Assembly: GCA_947488295.1 (NCBI GenBank)
Contig: CANKYU010000002.1
Span: forward strand, 124,001-188,000
Direction of reading: 5' to 3'
From: an uncultured Anderseniella sp.
GTDB lineage: Bacteria > Pseudomonadota > Alphaproteobacteria > Rhizobiales > Aestuariivirgaceae
DNA length: 64,000 nucleotides
Shown: positions 53,639-62,797 of the stretch, piece after piece
How the letters are laid out: each line of letters starts with the position of its first letter
Position numbering within the stretch: position 1 is the first letter of the stretch
Notes under the pieces: generated by a model
The model's input: the letters and a program-made list of their open reading frames with translations, nothing else
The model's database searches: none
Told to the model about the DNA's origin: nothing
Made by a program: the position numbers and the translations under genes

Positions 53639-53669
53639 ATGGTTTTTGATTGATGCAATCAAAAACCAT
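53639..53669. promoter_or_regulatory. 31-base perfect inverted repeat upstream of ETF-QO
   Basis: ATGGTTTTTGATTG-ATG-CAATCAAAAACCAT: two 14-base arms and a 3-base loop, 40 bases upstream of the ETF-QO start. In RNA it would form a strong hairpin; in DNA it could be a dimer-binding site. Next to it (53705-53724) is ATGGGTT-CAGTTA-AACCCAT, a second perfect repeat. Confidence 0.6.
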
Positions 53670-53800
53670 GGAATTGATCGTTTCCAAAGTGCCAGGGCAA
53701 CTTTATGGGTTCAGTTAAACCCATGTCGCTCTAGTCTGTTTCCGGTGTTATAGTGAACTTGTTGAAAGACGCAATCTGTTCCTGAAAGGACATTTGCAAC

Positions 53801-54697
53801 GTGGTTGAGGACGCTGAAAGCACACAAATACCATCTGCACGTGCCGCAGCCGCGGCCGCCCTGCAGTGGTATGCCCATATGGGCGTCGACGAGGCGATCG
53901 GTGATGTCTGCGTGGACGGGTTTGCCCGGTCTGCGGAACTGGCGGCGCGCAGAGCGTCTGCCCCTGCCCGGACACAGGCAGATAGCGGTGGCGGAACGCG
54001 TGCCCCCCTCAACCGGCCCGCTGCACCGGCAAATCAGGCGCCGCGGCCGGTGCCACGTCAGCCGGCAGCCGCGCCATCCATGGCGATGGATGAAGTCGAG
54101 CAACTTGCCCAGTCCTGCAACAGCCTGGACGAACTGGCCCGCACCCTTGATGCTTTTGACGCCTGCCCGTTAAAGCGCACGGCGACGCAGTTGTGTTTTG
54201 CCGACGGTCTGCCTGGCGCCCATGTGATGATCATTGGCGAGGCACCGGGACGCGACGAGGACGAACAGGGCCGCCCGTTCGTCGGCAAGTCGGGACAGTT
54301 GCTGGACAAGATGCTGGCCTGCATAGACCTCGATCGGACCAGCGACGACCCGGCGAAATCGGCGTTTATCAGCAATATCGTGTTCTGGCGACCGCCTGGG
54401 AACCGTAAGCCGTCGACATCGGAGGTGGTCATGTGCCTGCCGTTCGTCAAACGGGCGATCGAGCTGGCAAAACCGCGCATCGTCATTGCCGCCGGCGCCA
54501 CGCCGGCCCAGGCCCTGCTGGAAACACCGACCGGGATTACCCGCATGAGGGGCACCTGGAAAACCATACCTACCGGCAATGGCGAAGTGGATGTCATGCC
54601 GACACTGCATCCGTCTTATCTGCTGCGGTCACCGGAAGCCAAAAGGTTTGCCTGGCGCGACCTGCTTGCGGTAAAGGCAAAGCTGCTGGCCATGTAG
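53801..54697 (+). CDS. Uracil-DNA glycosylase, family 4/5-like
   Basis: A 298-residue protein starting at a GTG with AAGGACA upstream. An N-terminal Pro/Ala-rich region of about 115 residues precedes the UDG domain. Motif A reads GEAPGRDEDEQGRPFVGKSG and motif B HPSYLLRSP. One cluster-type Cys occurs in FDACPLKR; the full four-Cys Fe-S pattern of family 4 is not evident, though similar alphaproteobacterial proteins share this. It excises uracil from DNA. It is divergent from ETF-QO. Confidence 0.9.
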   Translation: MVEDAESTQIPSARAAAAAALQWYAHMGVDEAIGDVCVDGFARSAELAARRASAPARTQADSGGGTRAPLNRPAAPANQAPRPVPRQPAAAPSMAMDEVEQLAQSCNSLDELARTLDAFDACPLKRTATQLCFADGLPGAHVMIIGEAPGRDEDEQGRPFVGKSGQLLDKMLACIDLDRTSDDPAKSAFISNIVFWRPPGNRKPSTSEVVMCLPFVKRAIELAKPRIVIAAGATPAQALLETPTGITRMRGTWKTIPTGNGEVDVMPTLHPSYLLRSPEAKRFAWRDLLAVKAKLLAM

Positions 54698-54790
54698 TAT
54701 TTGTAACTTTGAACATCAGAATAATGTGTGAAACTAGCATCTTAAGGATGCAGGAGGTTTCGATGAACTTTCATGATTGGGGTCACGTCC

Positions 54791-55339
54791 ATGTCAAAAA
54801 TTGACAAAACCAGGCCGTTTATCCCGGTGCGGATTGCGGTTCTGACAATATCCGACACACGTACCCTGGACGACGACAAATCCGGCAACACGCTGTCTCA
54901 GCTGCTGGCGGATGCAGGCCACGACCTGTCGGCACGGGCAATCTGCAAGGACGACATCCGCGCCATCCGCACGACCTTGCGGAAGTGGTTCAAGCGCAGC
55001 GATACCGATGCGATTATCACCACCGGCGGCACCGGACTGACGGGCCGTGACGTCACCATTGAGGCGGTGCGTCCACTGCTCGACAAGGAAGCCGATGGTT
55101 TCGCCACGGTGTTTCACATGATGTCTTTCGGCAAGATCGGCACATCGACAGTGCAGTCACGCACCATGGCCGGCATCGCGTCGGGCAAATACGTGTTCTG
55201 CCTGCCGGGATCACCGGGGGCTTGCAGGGACGGCTGGAACGAGATCCTGTCCAAGCAACTTGATTACCGGCACATGCCGTGCAATTTCGTGGAAATCATG
55301 CCCCGGCTGGATGAACATTTGCAGCGGACCAAGGGGTGA
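54791..55339 (+). CDS. moaB: Molybdenum cofactor biosynthesis protein MoaB
   Basis: A 182-residue protein starting at the ATG at 54791 (GGGGTC upstream; a start at 54773 is possible). RIAVLTISDTRTLDDDKSGN, TTGGTGLTGRDVTIEAV and FCLPGSPGACRDGWNEIL are the MoaB/MogA signatures. It adenylates molybdopterin. The molybdate cluster genes are not in this window. Repeat DNA begins 41 bases after its stop. Confidence 0.93.
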   Translation: MSKIDKTRPFIPVRIAVLTISDTRTLDDDKSGNTLSQLLADAGHDLSARAICKDDIRAIRTTLRKWFKRSDTDAIITTGGTGLTGRDVTIEAVRPLLDKEADGFATVFHMMSFGKIGTSTVQSRTMAGIASGKYVFCLPGSPGACRDGWNEILSKQLDYRHMPCNFVEIMPRLDEHLQRTKG

Positions 55340-55739
55340 TGAAAAACGGGATCGGGCAGGAACAAGCTGCTTGTTTTATTCCGCTCACGCAAGCAGCCTT
55401 CGGCGGCGCTCCGCTAGGGCGCACTTCGTGCGACGGCCAGTCGGCCTTGCCTCGGCGCTTCGTGCCTCGGAGGGAATTCGTCAATAAAATTCTACCTGCC
55501 CAAAAACACTCTCCGGTTGTCATCCTCGGGCTTGTCCCGAGGATCCAGATACGGTTAAAGTAGACCTTCGGGACAAGCCCGAGGGTGACAATGTTGAGGT
55601 AAGGTGAAGCTCAACGGTTCGTCAGGGTCGGAGAACGGATCGAACGAAGCTGGGATAAGCTGTTCGCCCCACAAACCCTCTTCCGTGAGAGACATGAAAC
55701 TTCCGGCAACTTCCAGTTGTGGCGCCTGATCGTTCGAAG
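55340..55739. repeat. Left arm of inverted repeats around the YcxB pair
   Basis: It consists of two parts: element A at 55381-55480 (GCTCACGCAAGCAGCC onward) and a Rho-like palindromic element at about 55519-55615 (two copies of CCTCGGGCTTGTCCCGAGG-like stems). Sequence from about 55378 to 55670 matches 56840-57135 in reverse. No gene besides the YcxB start was found. Confidence 0.75.
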
Positions 55740-56270
55740 ATGCAGACTAACCTGATGGGTTCAAACAGGAATGTAACGGACGACAAGTTCGAATTCACCA
55801 ACGCACTGCAATTCGACCAACAGCAATATGTCGAACTGAACGGGGCTACGACAGGAAAATGGCGCCCCGTCCTGATCGCCAGCTTCGCCCTTGCGGGCAT
55901 TTTGATGCTGTTTTGGTCCTATACTCTCATGTTAGGCATCATGGTGCTGGCTGTAACATGCCTTTCGGTTTTCGCGCCCCAGTTTCTGCCAGGCAGTGAA
56001 GCCTGGCAGTACCGGGAAAACCCCCTGAATCAACAGGAGGTTCTTTATGGCGTCAGCGACCAGGGGCTTAGTTTCAAAACCGAGGGCGCAGAAGCGGAGA
56101 TCGTGTGGGCCAGGAAAATTCACTGGGAAGAGCGTGGAGACTTGTTACGCATCTGGTCTGTGAATTTTCCCCTCTGCTGGTTTTATATATCCGAACTGAA
56201 ACAGGCTGGTGTTTATGATCAGGTGATGGACAAATGCAGGCGGTACGGAAAACAGCTCAAAAGCAACTAA
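55740..56270 (+). CDS. YcxB-like membrane protein, copy 1
   Basis: A 176-residue protein from the ATG at 55740 (MQTNLMGSNRN). Two membrane segments (about 40-60 and 60-80, for example VLIASFALAGILMLFWSY) are followed by a cytosolic part with QEVLYGVSDQGLSFKTEGAEAEIVWARK, the YcxB-like pattern, and ISELKQAGVYDQV at the end. Function unknown. The next gene is a paralogue. Both lie between inverted repeats. Confidence 0.7.
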   Translation: MQTNLMGSNRNVTDDKFEFTNALQFDQQQYVELNGATTGKWRPVLIASFALAGILMLFWSYTLMLGIMVLAVTCLSVFAPQFLPGSEAWQYRENPLNQQEVLYGVSDQGLSFKTEGAEAEIVWARKIHWEERGDLLRIWSVNFPLCWFYISELKQAGVYDQVMDKCRRYGKQLKSN

Positions 56271-56314
56271 CCAATCGCGCTGCCAAACGAAACAACTGAA
56301 GTAATCATCCAGAA

Positions 56315-56818
56315 ATGCAAATGACTGACAATAAATTCGAGTTTAGTCATACAGTGAAATTCGACGAACAGTCGTATGTCGAAGTTTACAGGCCCACGAG
56401 AGGAATTCGCAAGCCAGTCAGGTTTGCTGCAGCTTGCTCCCTGAGTCTTGCAATGCTGTTATGGGCATACACTTTTTTGCTAGGCCTATTTATTATTAGT
56501 TTCATCGGGTTGGCTTGGTTCATGACGCGCGGAAAAATGTCCGCTATCATTGCGCAGCATTATCAGAAAAACCGTTTTCTGCGACAAAAAACCGTTTTCT
56601 CCGCCGATGAACGCGGACTCTGCATCACGACGAAAGGCTACAAAGCCAGGATTTCCTGGGACAAGGCTTCAGTTTGGAGACAGGCCAACGACTGGCTACG
56701 TATCCAGACGCATGGTTTCCCCAACGGCTTGTTTCGGGTATCGGAGTTGAAACAGGCCGGTGTATACGATCAATTCGTAGCCACGCTTCGCGAGCATGGC
56801 GTCAAGCGCAAGCAATAG
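56315..56818 (+). CDS. YcxB-like membrane protein, copy 2
   Basis: A 167-residue paralogue of the preceding gene: the same NKFEFSHTVKFDEQSYVEV start (compare DKFEFTNALQFDQQQYVEL), the same two membrane segments (about 40-70) and the same VSELKQAGVYDQFV end. It lies 44 bases after copy 1 on the same strand. The two have diverged strongly in the middle, so the duplication is old. Confidence 0.7.
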   Translation: MQMTDNKFEFSHTVKFDEQSYVEVYRPTRGIRKPVRFAAACSLSLAMLLWAYTFLLGLFIISFIGLAWFMTRGKMSAIIAQHYQKNRFLRQKTVFSADERGLCITTKGYKARISWDKASVWRQANDWLRIQTHGFPNGLFRVSELKQAGVYDQFVATLREHGVKRKQ

Positions 56819-57251
56819 CGGATTGTCCAATTTAGTTCTGGTCAAACAGCTTGTCCGCCGTCGGCAGGCCGTTTTCCGACCCTGCCCAACCGTTGAACTT
56901 CACCTTATCTCAACATTGTCACCCTCGGGCTTGTCCCGAGGGTCTACTCCAACGGTGGCTGGATCCTCGGGACGAGCCCGAGGATGACAAACGGGGAGTG
57001 TATTCGGCACCTCGAACCTCAGTTATAAACTCCCCTCCGAGGCACACCCGTGCCGAGGCAAGGCCGACCGGCCGCCGCACGAAGTGCGCCCTCGCGGAGC
57101 GCAGCCGCAAAGCGGCTGCTTGCGTGAGCGGCTTAATGTGAAGCAAACTCAAGTGAATGTGATCTGTTCCGCAATATCGTCGTTATACGGTGCAAGCATG
57201 CTCGTAACGAGTACGCTTTCTTGAATCCTCAACCAGACAGGGGTACGTCCG
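56819..57251. repeat. Right arm of inverted repeats around the YcxB pair
   Basis: It mirrors the left arm: AACAGCTTGTCCGCC-like start, CACCTTATCTCAACATTGTC, paired CCTCGGGCTTGTCCCGAGG stems at about 56922-56992, then inverted element A at 57031-57131 ending GCGTGAGCGG. After 57135 follows the leader of the MBL hydrolase gene. No gene seen. Confidence 0.75.
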
Positions 57252-58241
57252 ATGACCAAATCCAACATTTCCCGCCGCAACATCCTGGCAGGCGCAGCCG
57301 TTGCCACTGCTGCAGCACCGTTTGCAGGCTCTTTTGCCGTCTCACCGGCAGCCGCGAAAGCGCCGATGGCCAAGGTGGATCACCCGACGCACCGCCGGTT
57401 CAAGCTTGGCGAGTTTGACGTCACAACCATCAATGACGGCGCCATCAGCCTGGAAAATCCGCAAGGCATTTTCGGCACCAACGCTTCTAAAGAAGATTTT
57501 GAAGCTCAGGCCAAGGCCAACTTCCTGCCGACCGACAAGCTGCAGATCAGCTTCACGCCGGTGATCATCAATACCGGCAACGAGCTGGTGCTGTTCGACA
57601 CCGGCAACGGCGAAGCCCGCATGCCGGCTGCCGGCCAGTTGATCCACTCCACGCTGAAGGCTGCCGGCTATACGCCTGACCAGGTCGACAAGGTTGTTAT
57701 CACCCACTATCACCCGGACCATATCGGCGGGCTGATGATGGACGGCAAGCCGACCTTTGCCAACGCAACCTATGTGGCGGCTGCCAAAGAACACGATTTC
57801 TGGTCGGCGCCTGAGCGCATGTCCGGCGGGACCGAACGGGTTGCCAAGCTGACTGCCAGCAATGTGGCACCGCTGGCTGACAAGATGACCTTCATCAAGG
57901 ACGGCGATGATGTGGCTTCAGGCATTCGCGCCATGGCGACGAACGGTCATACACCCGGCCACACAGCGTATTCCATCGAAAGCGGCGGCAAGCGCATCAT
58001 CATTGCCGGTGACTTCGCCAACCAGCCGGCACTGTCGATAGCAAAACCCGACTGGCATGTGAAATTCGACATGGACAAGGACGCAGCCGTGGCCACGCGA
58101 AAGAAAGTGCTCGACATGCTGGCCGCAGACCGGGTGCCGTTCACCAGTTACCACATGCCGTTCCCGGCCGTGGGATACATCGACAAGACTGCTGACGGCG
58201 GCTATCACTACGTGCCGGTGAGCTACCAGCTAGACGTTTAA
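57252..58241 (+). CDS. MBL-fold metallo-hydrolase with Tat signal
   Basis: A 329-residue protein. A Tat signal is clear: SRRNILAGAAVATAAAPFAGSFA. The metallo-beta-lactamase fold follows with HYHPDHIGG (HxHxDH) at about residue 153, then GHTPGHTAYSIESGG and IIAGDF as further metal ligands. It is an exported hydrolase of unknown substrate, often annotated as lactonase-like. It is convergent with the glycosyltransferase genes. Confidence 0.9.
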   Translation: MTKSNISRRNILAGAAVATAAAPFAGSFAVSPAAAKAPMAKVDHPTHRRFKLGEFDVTTINDGAISLENPQGIFGTNASKEDFEAQAKANFLPTDKLQISFTPVIINTGNELVLFDTGNGEARMPAAGQLIHSTLKAAGYTPDQVDKVVITHYHPDHIGGLMMDGKPTFANATYVAAAKEHDFWSAPERMSGGTERVAKLTASNVAPLADKMTFIKDGDDVASGIRAMATNGHTPGHTAYSIESGGKRIIIAGDFANQPALSIAKPDWHVKFDMDKDAAVATRKKVLDMLAADRVPFTSYHMPFPAVGYIDKTADGGYHYVPVSYQLDV

Positions 58242-58252
58242 TTTCCGGCCGG

Positions 58253-58849
58253 TTATCTGCCGCGCAACCAGTTGCGATAGCTTGCAGCGTCATCGACGTC
58301 TGCCAGCTGTCGCAGCAGTTTGACCGAGGCACCTTTCAGATTTGCCATGGTATCTGCCAGCGCGTGCTCGCTTGACCAGCGCACATGGTCGAATATCTGA
58401 AGCACCGTGCGCCGGCGCGACTGGCCGACAAGCCAGTAGCCACCGTCCGGCGCTGGACCGAACACCGCATCGTGGCGTCCGAGCTGATGGAATGCTTCGG
58501 CGATGTCGCCACGCTCGATATCGGGAATGTCGCTGCCGATGATCACCACCGGTCCGATGGGCAACGTATTGAACATGCGTTGCATGCGGTCGCCGAGATC
58601 GCCGGTTCCCTGGTCCACAAGGTTGACATTGTCAGGCCAGACGCTGGCATGGAGTTCATGCACACCGGACACCGCAATCCAGGTCTGCCAGCGCGGGTCG
58701 CGAGACAGCGTGTTGAGGGTTTCTGCCAGCATGACGCGATAGGCGCGGGTGGCCTCCATGGCGCCGATGCCTGCCCCAAGCCTCGTCTTGACACGGCCGA
58801 TGCGCGGCTGCTTGGCCATGACCAGCAGGTGTTGCGGGCGCGGGCTCAT
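58253..58849 (-). CDS. TIGR04282-type glycosyltransferase (arsenosugar biosynthesis family)
   Basis: A 198-residue protein: LLVMAKQPRIGRVKTRLG at the N-terminus, GDLGDRMQRMF, VVIIGSDIPDI and GPAPDGGYWLVG in the middle. These match the TIGR04282 glycosyltransferase family found with TIGR04283 proteins in arsenosugar-type loci. It starts inside the end of the TIGR04283 gene (four-base overlap), so both are co-translated. Confidence 0.85.
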   Translation of the reverse strand: MSPRPQHLLVMAKQPRIGRVKTRLGAGIGAMEATRAYRVMLAETLNTLSRDPRWQTWIAVSGVHELHASVWPDNVNLVDQGTGDLGDRMQRMFNTLPIGPVVIIGSDIPDIERGDIAEAFHQLGRHDAVFGPAPDGGYWLVGQSRRRTVLQIFDHVRWSSEHALADTMANLKGASVKLLRQLADVDDAASYRNWLRGR

Positions 58850-59511
58850 TTGTAAAACCTCCTGATGCGCTCAGGCGATACACCGATAAACCACATAGCC
58901 AGGCAGGTCAGGTTGCGGACGATGCGCGCCACATAGCCGTCGCGGACATAGCGCTCGGCACTGGTTGTCGCCGCCACGTCCAGATAGGCCAGGCGCGACC
59001 TGCCGATGCGGCTGATCAGGTCGACGTCTTCCATAAGCGGCAGCGGACGGAAACCACCGGTCTCGTCATAAAGGCTTCGCGACACCAGCAAGCCCTGGTC
59101 GCCATAGGGCATGGCAAACACCCGGCAGCGCAATAAAACAAGTTTCTCGAGGAGCCGCGCCTTGATACCCGCATCGTCCAGCTCGAAGCGAAACACTGCA
59201 GCCTTGCGGCTTTGTGCCATGTGGCTTTGCACCGCTCGGGCCCAGCCCTTGCCCGGCACCGTATCCGCATGCAGGAACAGCAGCCAGTCGCCCGTCGCCG
59301 CCTTCGCACCTGCAGCCATCTGATGCCCGCGTCCGGATTGCCCGCGCAACAGCACTGCGCCATATTCGCTGACATCGGGAGAGGTCACGGAACCGCCGTC
59401 AGCCACAATGATTTCGCCAATGCCGGCCTCCTGCCTGCTCTCGGCAAGACAGGCAAGGGTGCGCTGTAAACTGGCATTTGCGTTACGGGTTGGAATGATG
59501 ACCGACAACAT
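58846..59511 (-). CDS. TIGR04283-type family 2 glycosyltransferase (arsenosugar biosynthesis family)
   Basis: A 221-residue protein from the ATG at 59511 (MLSVIIPTRNANASLQRTL); the much longer frame upstream lacks family text and is rejected. GEIIVADGGS, LLFLHADT and YGDQGLLVSR are the GT2 features; the metal-binding acid is in HADT. It pairs with the TIGR04282 enzyme. ArsM and ArsS partners are not in the window. Confidence 0.87.
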   Translation of the reverse strand: MLSVIIPTRNANASLQRTLACLAESRQEAGIGEIIVADGGSVTSPDVSEYGAVLLRGQSGRGHQMAAGAKAATGDWLLFLHADTVPGKGWARAVQSHMAQSRKAAVFRFELDDAGIKARLLEKLVLLRCRVFAMPYGDQGLLVSRSLYDETGGFRPLPLMEDVDLISRIGRSRLAYLDVAATTSAERYVRDGYVARIVRNLTCLAMWFIGVSPERIRRFYK

Positions 59512-59611
59512 GGTGGCCGGACAATAACCTCGGCATGATTGAGTTGGAACACGCAGTTTCATAATTTTTGTTCTTGTTATGTTCTTTTTTCTGATATAGC
59601 GTTTCTGCATT

Positions 59612-60736
59612 ATGAACATGACCTCCTCCAGGCTGGATCTGTCCAGCGCGCCCGCAACAGCTCCTGCGATACCGCAGGTCAAGGCGCGCGGGCGTGGTGT
59701 CGGCAGCAATTCAAGCGGACGGTTTGAAGCCTTCAAGCGATCAGGCATCGATGATGGCTGGCACCGTGAAGATGACGACCTGCCGGTTCTGAAAACCCAT
59801 GTAACCGAAGAAACCGCGCGCTCGATCATCGCCCGCAATATCTCGCCGGATATCTCGTTTGACCGCTCGATCAACCCGTATCGCGGTTGTGAGCATGGCT
59901 GTTCTTATTGTTATGCGCGGCCCAGCCATGCCTATATGGGTCTGTCTGCCGGGCTTGATTTCGAAAGTCGGCTGTTTGCCAAAACCAATGCAGTTGAGTT
60001 GCTGCACAAGGAACTCGGCGCGAAAGGCTATGAGCCGGCAACCATTGCGCTTGGGGCCAATACCGACCCCTACCAGCCGGTTGAGCGCCAGTACCGGTTG
60101 ACGCGCGACATCCTGAAAGTGTTGAACGACTGCAATCACCCGGTCGGCATTGTCACGAAATCCGCGCTGGTGACCCGGGACATCGATATTCTGAAACCCA
60201 TGGCAGAAAAAGGCCTGGTCAAGGTCGCCGTGTCGATCACCACGCTGGACCACAAGCTCTCGCGCCAGATGGAACCACGCGCCTCTGCGCCGGGCAGAAG
60301 GCTGCAGGCGCTGGAGCTTTTGTCGGCCGCGGGCATTCCCACTGTCGTCATGACCGCGCCCGTCATTCCGGCGATCAATGACATGGATATCGAAAGACTG
60401 CTCGGCGCGGCACAGGCGGCGGGCGCGCGCGAGGCAGGCTATGTCCTGCTGCGCCTTCCGCACGAATTGAAGGAGCTGTTTCGCGAATGGCTGGAGCGGG
60501 AATTTCCCGACCGGGCAAAACACGTGATGAACCTGGTGCGCGACATTCGCGGCGGGCGCGACAATGATCCTGAATTCGGCGCACGCATGACCGGGCGCGG
60601 GCCATATGCCTGGCAGCTCGGACGGCGGTTCGAACTGGCCTGCAAACGGCTTGGCCTCAATAAGGTGAAATTGAAACTGCGCTCCGACCTGTTTGAACGG
60701 CCCGTTCAGCCGGGAGAGCAGCTTTCGCTACTTTAG
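59612..60736 (+). CDS. PA0069-family radical SAM protein
   Basis: A 374-residue protein with a CxxxCxxC cluster in CEHGCSYCYARPSHAYMG at about residues 93-110. The N-terminus is charged and low-complexity (RGRGVGSNSSGRFE). The text LGANTDPYQPVERQYRLTRDIL fits the PA0069/Rv2578c group, which handles SAM radical chemistry on unknown substrates. It is convergent with the permease gene, their stop codons overlapping by two bases. Confidence 0.88.
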   Translation: MNMTSSRLDLSSAPATAPAIPQVKARGRGVGSNSSGRFEAFKRSGIDDGWHREDDDLPVLKTHVTEETARSIIARNISPDISFDRSINPYRGCEHGCSYCYARPSHAYMGLSAGLDFESRLFAKTNAVELLHKELGAKGYEPATIALGANTDPYQPVERQYRLTRDILKVLNDCNHPVGIVTKSALVTRDIDILKPMAEKGLVKVAVSITTLDHKLSRQMEPRASAPGRRLQALELLSAAGIPTVVMTAPVIPAINDMDIERLLGAAQAAGAREAGYVLLRLPHELKELFREWLEREFPDRAKHVMNLVRDIRGGRDNDPEFGARMTGRGPYAWQLGRRFELACKRLGLNKVKLKLRSDLFERPVQPGEQLSLL

Positions 60737-61755
60737 TTCAACCAACCAAAAACATATCCCGCAGCCAGAGACCCTGACAGCGCCAGCGCAAGGTATAGAA
60801 GAAACGGCTTGAGCCTGAGTACCGGGAAGATGGCCATTGCACCCCAGATGCTGACCACGCCGCCGGAGACCAGAAAGGCCATGGCAGCGCCTGATGACAT
60901 GCCGTGATCCATCAGCCCGCGTGTCAGTGGAAGGGCTGCATAGCCGTCCAGATAGGCAGGGGCTCCGACAAACACCGCAAACGGGATGGCCCACCATACA
61001 TCACTGCCGACATAGGCCGACAGGGCATCAGGCTGCAAAACCGCGTTCAGGGCGTATTCGGCTGCAAATGCCGGGATCAGGCAGATCAGGATCAGCCGGG
61101 TTGTCGCTGCGAAATTCTCACGAAATATGCCCCTGCGCTGCCGGTCTTTCCAGATGCGCGGATCGAACGTCAGGGCGGTGCCGCAATTGCGTTGCGACAG
61201 GTTTCCGACAATCCGGTTGCTGCGCAAAGACGTGATTGCCCAGTCCCGCCGGGCAAACAATGACGTGATCGCCCCGCCCCACAAACCAAGACCAAAGGCC
61301 GCCACGGTCTTGCCAACCGCGAACCCGACACCCAGGGTTGCCGCCGTTGTTGCCAGCATGGCCGGATCGGTGACCGGCGACGACAGCCAGAACGCCATGA
61401 CCGGGGCCAGCGGCACACCGGCGGCCAGCAGTCCGGCCATCAGCGGCAGGACCGTAACCCCGCATACAGGCGTAATCGCGCCGATCGCCGAGGCGGCGAA
61501 GATGGAATAGACAATGCGTCCTTCAAAAACCCCCGCAATATGACTGCCCGCGCCGCTGGCCATGATCCAGGCGGCCAGAACAATGCCCGGGATCACAATC
61601 GGTGCCACCACCACAAGGCCCCAGACCACGAATTCAGCCATTTCCAGAAGAAATTTCGGCCACAACAACAGCAAAATCAATCCACCCAACACAGCCAGAC
61701 CCAGCAGTAATTTTGCAGCAACAGGACGCCTGGCTGTTTGACTGTGATCGGACAT
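60733..61755 (-). CDS. ArsP/YraQ-like permease
   Basis: A 340-residue membrane protein with about eight or nine segments. ITPVCGVTVLPLMAGLLAAGVPLA and FVGAPAYLDGYAALPL are the two repeat halves of the ArsP_1/permease family, with paired Cys or Gly/Pro motifs in the helices. Some members export trivalent methylarsenicals; others have no proved substrate. It lies near the arsenosugar-type glycosyltransferases and next to a divergent LysR gene. Confidence 0.8.
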   Translation of the reverse strand: MSDHSQTARRPVAAKLLLGLAVLGGLILLLLWPKFLLEMAEFVVWGLVVVAPIVIPGIVLAAWIMASGAGSHIAGVFEGRIVYSIFAASAIGAITPVCGVTVLPLMAGLLAAGVPLAPVMAFWLSSPVTDPAMLATTAATLGVGFAVGKTVAAFGLGLWGGAITSLFARRDWAITSLRSNRIVGNLSQRNCGTALTFDPRIWKDRQRRGIFRENFAATTRLILICLIPAFAAEYALNAVLQPDALSAYVGSDVWWAIPFAVFVGAPAYLDGYAALPLTRGLMDHGMSSGAAMAFLVSGGVVSIWGAMAIFPVLRLKPFLLYLALALSGSLAAGYVFGWLN

Positions 61756-61850
61756 GGACTGCGCTCCGCTTACTTTGGGTTCTTGGAAAATGCGCCAGAA
61801 TAAGCCATATGTAAAACGGGTAATTCAAATCACAACCATGAGAATTTCCG

Positions 61851-62705
61851 ATGAATCAATTGAACAGCGACCTGTTGCGCACATTTCTGGCGGTGGCCGA
61901 GACCGGCAGCATGACCGACGGTGCTGCCCGCATATTCCGCTCGCAATCGGCCACCAGCCTGCAAATCGGAAAACTGGAAGAGTTGCTCGGCCAGCCGGTG
62001 TTTGACAGGCATGGGCGCGGGGTAACCCTGACCGCGACCGGTGAACGGCTGTTGCCCGTCGCGCACGATGTCACCCGCACCCTGTCGTCGGCCATGCGTG
62101 AGCTGACATCAGACGGCCTGAACGGTAAACTGCGCCTCGGCATACCGGATGATCAGAACCAGCAGATGCTGGCACAGATCATCGCAGAGTTTGCCCAGTC
62201 CCACCCTCTGGTCGAGCTTGAGGTATCGTGTGCGCTGAGCGCCGGATTTCCGGCCGCCATTGCATGCGGCGACATGGACATTGCCGTCTACGAGGTCGAG
62301 CAGGCCGGCAGCGATCATGAAGTTTTGCGGACGGAAAAGACTTTCTGGATGATGTCGCGCCACCATGACCTGTTGCAACGCGATCCGCTGCCGGTCGCCC
62401 TGTTTGACCGCGAATGCTGGTGGCGCGACGCGGCACTGGCGGCCCTGCAGGCGTCGGGCCGCGGGTTCCGGATTGTCTATTCGAGCCAGAGTGTGACCGG
62501 TGTCGCCGCCGCCATTGAAGCGGGCGTCGCAATCGGGCTTCTTGGGCAATCGTCGCTGAACAACAATCTGAAATGCCTGGATGCGACGCACGGCTTTGCC
62601 GCCATGCCAACATCAAAACTTGTTCTTGGAACCCGCTCCGGCGCCGACGATGCACCCGTGCAGGCAATGAAGTCGGCCATCCGGCAAGCGTTCGCGGCTT
62701 CATGA
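61851..62705 (+). CDS. LysR-family transcriptional regulator
   Basis: A 284-residue LysR regulator; the start MNQLNSDLLRTFLAVAETGSMTDGAARIF gives the helix-turn-helix, followed by the effector-binding domain. It is divergent from the permease gene and 92 bases before the AEC transporter gene. It could control either neighbour. No clear palindrome was seen in the 95-base gap. Confidence 0.9.
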   Translation: MNQLNSDLLRTFLAVAETGSMTDGAARIFRSQSATSLQIGKLEELLGQPVFDRHGRGVTLTATGERLLPVAHDVTRTLSSAMRELTSDGLNGKLRLGIPDDQNQQMLAQIIAEFAQSHPLVELEVSCALSAGFPAAIACGDMDIAVYEVEQAGSDHEVLRTEKTFWMMSRHHDLLQRDPLPVALFDRECWWRDAALAALQASGRGFRIVYSSQSVTGVAAAIEAGVAIGLLGQSSLNNNLKCLDATHGFAAMPTSKLVLGTRSGADDAPVQAMKSAIRQAFAAS

Positions 62706-62797
62706 GCCCCATGTGGCTTGCGGTCTAGCCAGCATGACTGCAATCGTCGTATTGCTGGTTTGACAACCCGTTCATCTCTCAGGGAGAAGACCGTCCA

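Noticed and set aside
55519..55615. CRISPR array in the repeated GC-rich stems
   Set aside because: Repeats are palindromic, few and unevenly spaced, with no unique spacers and no cas genes.
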